Of a stretch of 64,000 nucleotides of DNA, positions 60,639 through 64,000 are shown piece after piece. The translations under genes and the position numbers were made by a program. Below the pieces are notes generated by a model. It searched no databases, was not told where the DNA came from, and saw only the letters and a program-made list of their open reading frames with translations. Positions within the stretch are counted from its first letter, which is position 1. Every line of letters starts with the position of its first letter. Source of the DNA: Geminocystis sp050753365 (GTDB lineage Bacteria; Cyanobacteriota; Cyanobacteriia; Cyanobacteriales; Cyanobacteriaceae); the NCBI RefSeq assembly GCF_050753365.1, contig NZ_JBLZFY010000012.1, forward strand, positions 1-64,000, read 5' to 3'.

Positions 60639-60853
60639 GGAATTAAAATTATGTCTCTAATAACTTCTTTTGGTAATCCTCTTTCAATATCCATTAGACG
60701 ATCATCTAAAATTAATTTAATGGCACTTTTGAGACTTTCTTTTGCTTCTTCTATGCTTTCTCCTTGCCCATTTGCTCCTTGAATTTCAGGACAAATCGCC
60801 CAATATCCGCCTTCTGTAGCCTGTTTAATAATTACCGTTAATTCTCCCTTCAT
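60635..60853 (-). CDS. hicB: HicB antitoxin (short form)
   Basis: A 72-aa protein with the partial RNase H-like fold: LTVIIKQATEGGYWAICPEIQGANGQGESIEEAKESLKSAIKLIL. No C-terminal HTH/RHH domain is present, so DNA binding may need another protein. It is coupled to hicA by an ATGA-type 4-bp overlap. Confidence 0.9.
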   Translation of the reverse strand: MKGELTVIIKQATEGGYWAICPEIQGANGQGESIEEAKESLKSAIKLILDDRLMDIERGLPKEVIRDIILIP

Positions 60854-60972
60854 AATATTTACAGATAGATATTAGATTCTTTCTATTCTAGCCTAGATTA
60901 GCTCGATCGAGCTACTTTTTTAGTTGTGTTAAGATGCTATGATTAGTTAGTAAGATAAACAATTCATATACT

Positions 60973-61218
60973 ATGAAAAAAGTTACTATTACACTAGAAG
61001 AAAAAGTACTAGAATTTGTCGATCGACAAGCGAAAGGACACCGCAGTAATTACATCAATCAATTATTAAAAGAAAACCATCAAAAACAATTAGAAAAAGA
61101 AATGATTGAGGCTTTACAAGAGGATATTAAAAATCAAGAATATCAAGAAGAAATACAGGCTTGGAATACCGTTATTGGGGATGGAAATGATCCTTATTTT
61201 GTAACTAAATCCTCCTGA
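60973..61218 (+). CDS. RHH-type antitoxin-like protein (81 aa), partner not seen
   Basis: MKKVTITLEEKVLEFVDRQAKGHRSNYINQLLKENHQKQLE is a typical ribbon-helix-helix antitoxin start. The tail EEIQAWNTVIGDGNDPYF suggests a toxin-binding segment like the MazE/CopG-type antitoxins of cyanobacteria. No toxin follows: the next gene converges and overlaps its last codons (61194-61218). Probably an orphan. Confidence 0.75.
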   Translation: MKKVTITLEEKVLEFVDRQAKGHRSNYINQLLKENHQKQLEKEMIEALQEDIKNQEYQEEIQAWNTVIGDGNDPYFVTKSS

Positions 61219-61445
61219 GTTATATGTTTAATAACAGATATATCATTAATACTTTCTACTTGTTTAATCGCACTATTTAAAACTGTGATAAATTGATCAC
61301 CATCTCGATCGAACTCTAAATAAGTAATACCATTAGAGAATGATAAAGTTGCATCATCACATCCTGCCTCAAATAGTAAATCTTCTAAGTTGTCAATTTG
61401 TTGACTAGATTCAGAAAGTATCAAGGTGAAATTATAAGTATTCAT
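61194..61445 (-). CDS. 83-aa protein, probably N-terminal part of an HTH antitoxin-like family
   Basis: MNTYNFTLILSESSQQIDNLEDLLFEAGCDDATLSFSNGITYLEFDRD resembles the N-terminal domain of cyanobacterial proteins that continue with a DNA-binding HTH after ITxEDLVxxTD. Here the chain stops at TQEDLVTK, so the HTH part seems lost. It converges with and overlaps the RHH gene. Function unknown. Confidence 0.55.
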   Translation of the reverse strand: MNTYNFTLILSESSQQIDNLEDLLFEAGCDDATLSFSNGITYLEFDRDGDQFITVLNSAIKQVESINDISVIKHITQEDLVTK

Positions 61446-61538
61446 AATATTTTTATGATAATTTTTAATGAGGACATTTATTCTTCATTCCAAAAATGTT
61501 ATGATAACAAATAATTAAGTTCGATCGAAACTGTTAAG

Positions 61539-61756
61539 ATGCAGACAATCACCATCATTGTAGAACCCGAATTAGCTAAAGCCTATAAAAAAAAACGCCT
61601 ATTAAAAAAGAAGAAATAGAAGGTTTATTTCGTCATTGGGTTAAAGAAATTATACTCGATCGATCTCTTGATGAAATCATTGTAGATATGCAAATACAAG
61701 CAGACACTAATGGCTTGACGGAAGAAATTTTACAAGAGATCATTGATAATAAATAA
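61539..61756 (+). pseudogene. Small antitoxin-like gene frameshifted in a poly-A run
   Basis: From the ATG at 61539 the frame MQTITIIVEPELAKAYKKK ends early at a TAG near 61617. With one more A in the A9 run (about 61577-61585) the sequence continues as TPIKKEEIEGLFRHWVKEII and ends IIDNK at 61756. It is followed by the start of a PIN toxin, which fits an antitoxin role. Transcriptional slippage or a sequencing error could also explain the shift. Confidence 0.7.
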
Positions 61757-61841
61757 TTTAAGATTTGTTATAGATACAAACATTTTAATCAGTGCCATGA
61801 TGATTGATTCTCAGAGAGGTTTTCGTGTATTTAGCCATTAG
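61743..61841 (+). pseudogene. Truncated PIN-family toxin start
   Basis: A TTG-started frame reads MIINNLRFVIDTNILISAMM and continues IDSQRGFRVFSH to a stop at 61839-61841. RFVIDTNILISA is the invariant start of the putative PIN toxin family; the remaining ~100 residues are missing. It overlaps the end of the antitoxin-like pseudogene. Confidence 0.7.
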
Positions 61842-61845
61842 AAGA

Positions 61846-62112
61846 TCATAAATCTCGATAAACTTTGCTACGATGACCAATTTTTATAATAAGAATAACT
61901 AATACATCATTTTCAATGCGGTAAAGAATGCGATAATCATTAACTCTTATTCTTAATATTCCATTGCTATTTTTTAATTGTTTAACATCAGATGGAAATG
62001 GATTAGATATTAAAGATTCAAGACGATTAGCAATTTGTTTTTGAATATTAAAAGGTAATTTTGAAAGTTCTTTTTCGGCTTTCTTTAAAAACTCAATTTT
62101 ATACTCTGACAT
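61846..62112 (-). CDS. RelE/ParE-family toxin
   Basis: An 88-aa protein: YKIEFLKKAEKELSKLPFNIQKQIANRLESL, VKQLKNSNGILRIRVNDYRILYRIEND, and the C-terminal HRSKVYRDL. The RxxxRVxDYRILY motif is diagnostic for RelE-like toxins, which cleave mRNA on ribosomes. The antitoxin gene lies 4 bp upstream. Confidence 0.92.
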   Translation of the reverse strand: MSEYKIEFLKKAEKELSKLPFNIQKQIANRLESLISNPFPSDVKQLKNSNGILRIRVNDYRILYRIENDVLVILIIKIGHRSKVYRDL

Positions 62113-62116
62113 TAAT

Positions 62117-62353
62117 TTATAAGCCTAGATTCTGCTTGATATTTTCCCACGATACTCTGTCTTGATTTTCTGGATCTGATTCGGCTAAAACTGCATCCCT
62201 AAAGTCGATTAAATCTTCTAATTCTTCTGTTTTAATAATGGTTAATTGCCCTAAATTAATTTGTTCTAATAATTGATTAATAGATAAGTTCAATTGCTGA
62301 GAAATTTTAACCATTTCTATTAAATTGTTTTGAGATAAAGTGATAGGATTCAT
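62117..62353 (-). CDS. Antitoxin of the RelE/ParE-like toxin
   Basis: A 78-aa protein with a short helix-turn-helix-like N-terminus (LIEMVKISQQLNLSINQLLEQINLGQLT) and a tail EELEDLIDFRDAVLAESDPENQDRVSWENIKQNLGL. The tail is typical of antitoxins paired with RelE genes in cyanobacteria (FRDAxxAExDPENxxxVxWExIK). Confidence 0.88.
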   Translation of the reverse strand: MNPITLSQNNLIEMVKISQQLNLSINQLLEQINLGQLTIIKTEELEDLIDFRDAVLAESDPENQDRVSWENIKQNLGL

Positions 62354-62405
62354 AGTTGTTAATTAGTTGTAATATATTGCTTGTATAACATTAAATAAAA
62401 CACGA

Positions 62406-62608
62406 CTAAAAAGAAAAAGGATTACTAGGGTCTAAAATATCGATCAATTCATCAACTGTCATATTACTACTTTTTGCCATTTCTTCTAAATCTTTATTTA
62501 AAGAGTCAAATAATTTTCTGAGTTTTTCTGTATCTTTTTTCTTAATTCCTATTTTTTGGCGGTAATAATTAGCATCTTTTTTTTTGTTTTAATTTCGATC
62601 GAACTCAT
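62406..62608 (-). pseudogene. 67-aa small protein gene frameshifted in a poly-A run
   Basis: The ATG at 62608 begins MSSIEIKTKKK and soon meets a stop. One additional A in the A9 run (plus-strand T9, 62577-62585) gives KDANYYRQKIGIKKKDTEKL to DPSNPFSF, ending at 62406. The intact product would be 67 aa and helical; its family is not recognised. Slippage or a homopolymer sequencing error are alternatives to true loss. Confidence 0.65.
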
Positions 62609-62783
62609 AAGTTTTTCCTTTTTTTATATATTTAACTATATTTAAAAATTAATAATACTTTATAATATTATCTATATTTGACTTTTATTTGCTGTGTAAT
62701 AATAATTATGTAAAATACATTGCTATTTAATTATCCTATCATATTTTTATCTGCAATAACTATCTGAAATTGAACAGAAACTT

Positions 62784-64000
62784 ATGTATCAAGTAAATAA
62801 AGAAACGGTTTTTATGGCTACCCGTGACGGGGTGAAATTAGCCACAGACATTTATCGCCCCGTGACTGATAATCAACAATTTCCTGTGTTACTAATGCGC
62901 CAACCCTACGGAAAATCGATCGCATCTACGGTAGTATATGCACATCCAAAATGGTACGCTAAACAGGGTTATATCGTGGTGATTCAAGATGTGAGAGGGA
63001 GAGGAGACTCACAAGGGGAATTTTTGTTATTTGAAACGGAAATTGAAGATGGTTACGATACCCTTGAATGGGTTGCTAATCTGAATGGAAGTACTGGTGA
63101 GGTGGGTATGTATGGTTTTTCTTATCAGGGAATGACTCAATTATATTGTGCCATAAGTAAACATCCTGCTTTAAAAACTATTTGTCCTGCGATGATTGCC
63201 TATGATTTATATACTGATTGGGCGTATGAAAATGATGCTTTTTGTTATCAATTAAATTTGGCTTGGGCGATACAATTATCCGCAGAAACGGCACGGTTAA
63301 AACAAGATTTTTCTGCATATAAAATTCTCTATTTAGCTAGTCGTAATTTACCTATTTATGATATGCCTATTATGGTGGAAGAAGCCTTAAGAAAATATTG
63401 TCCTAGTAATTTTTATTTCCAATGGTTACAGCTCGATCGAAATGATGAATATTGGCAAAAATTATCCCCTAAAACTTACTTTAAAGATGTCGATTTACCG
63501 ATGCTTCATATTGGCGGTTGGTTTGATACTTATTTACGAGGTACTCTTAATTTATATGCAGAAATGAACAAAAAAAGTCAGTTTCAACAAAGTTTAATTA
63601 TCGGGGCTTGGGCGCATCTTCCTTGGGGAAATACTCTGCTCGATCGATATTATACCACCACAGCAAATAATAATATTAATGAACTGCAAATCGCTTGGTT
63701 TAATAAATATTTAAAAAGAAGTGAAAGTGATACTTTTTCAAATAAAAATATTAAATTATTTCAAATGGGTAGTAATAAATGGATTAATAAAAAACACTTT
63801 AATAGCAAAAAACAGGTTAAATTTTATTTAAACAGTACAGGATTGGCTAATATCAGAGATGATGACGGTAAATTAACTATTAATAATAAAAAAAATAATG
63901 ATTATAGCGAAGATATTATTATACATGATTTTTGGCGATCGAGTCCAAGTTTAGGAGGTCACGCTAGTCTTTTAAGCGGTAGTATTGACAGAAAAGAATT
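62784..64000 (+). CDS. CocE/NonD-family alpha/beta hydrolase, 3' end outside the window
   Basis: The ATG at 62784 opens a frame to the window end (405 codons). Motifs: ETVFMATRDGVKLATDIYRP, VQDVRGRGDSQGEF, the nucleophile Ser in MYGFSYQGMTQ, and HIGGWFDTYLRGTL followed by IIGAWAHLPWG with the expected acid and His region. Members are X-Pro dipeptidyl-peptidase-like or cocaine-esterase-like hydrolases; the substrate is unknown here. No signal peptide. Confidence 0.9.
   Translation, partial: MYQVNKETVFMATRDGVKLATDIYRPVTDNQQFPVLLMRQPYGKSIASTVVYAHPKWYAKQGYIVVIQDVRGRGDSQGEFLLFETEIEDGYDTLEWVANLNGSTGEVGMYGFSYQGMTQLYCAISKHPALKTICPAMIAYDLYTDWAYENDAFCYQLNLAWAIQLSAETARLKQDFSAYKILYLASRNLPIYDMPIMVEEALRKYCPSNFYFQWLQLDRNDEYWQKLSPKTYFKDVDLPMLHIGGWFDTYLRGTLNLYAEMNKKSQFQQSLIIGAWAHLPWGNTLLDRYYTTTANNNINELQIAWFNKYLKRSESDTFSNKNIKLFQMGSNKWINKKHFNSKKQVKFYLNSTGLANIRDDDGKLTINNKKNNDYSEDIIIHDFWRSSPSLGGHASLLSGSIDRKE

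Overview
The window comes from a low-GC, probably unicellular cyanobacterium of the Geminocystis/Cyanobacterium kind. The evidence is the photosystem II operon psbEFLJ with rubredoxin and Ycf48, NdhO, a locus like the hormogonium polysaccharide (hps) pseudopilin genes, frequent CGATCG/GCGATCGC (HIP1-type) sites, and many heptanucleotide tandem repeats. The genus is an inference from gene content and style.

Layout. 1-5 kb: the tail of a TnpB gene, a 624-aa protein with a TerD-like C-terminal part, a duplicated-domain 6-carboxytetrahydropterin-synthase-like protein, and phosphoglucomutase. 5-11.5 kb: four pseudopilin-like genes and HpsA, followed by a convergent REC/HD-GYP regulator. 12.5-25 kb: mostly housekeeping genes (MnmC-like methyltransferase, adenylate kinase, NAD kinase, two tandem MgtE Mg channels, MgtC-like protein, NdhO, malate dehydrogenase, dCMP deaminase, Dps, ProS), plus a small ORF behind a very good promoter at 15.6 kb. 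25-34.4 kb: a decayed four-helix-bundle gene, an MntA/HepT pair, a three-gene operon around a 1137-aa cupin protein, a B12-type radical SAM enzyme and MraY.

34.45-40.97 kb is a complete small integrative element in a tRNA-Val(GAC) gene. It has 66-bp att repeats, a tyrosine integrase, two ribbon-helix-helix-like regulators behind a promoter flanked by an 18-bp palindromic operator, a cluster of three hairpins, and one long primase-helicase reading frame. That frame is broken by a UGA codon and by a -1 shift exactly at A AAA AAG. Inside it lies a mirror-symmetric array of GACTCAT/ATGAGTC iterons spaced at helical-turn distances. I consider this element, and especially the iteron array, the most interesting part of the window.

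41-56.9 kb: pdxJ and a minus-strand surface-polysaccharide cluster (glycosyltransferases, WecE-like aminotransferase, WecD-like acetyltransferase, methyltransferase, small exporter). It is interleaved with PIN-type toxin-antitoxin modules, remnants of others, and an rpn-family gene split by an IS200/IS605-type TnpB element. A radical SAM gene follows on the plus strand. 57-64 kb: two small secreted proteins, the rubA-ycf48-psbEFLJ operon with a clear terminator, a second toxin-antitoxin patch (HicBA, RelE/ParE and several broken genes), and the start of a CocE/NonD-type hydrolase that runs off the window.

No CRISPR array or rRNA was seen. All functional assignments rest on motif recognition by eye; no searches were run.
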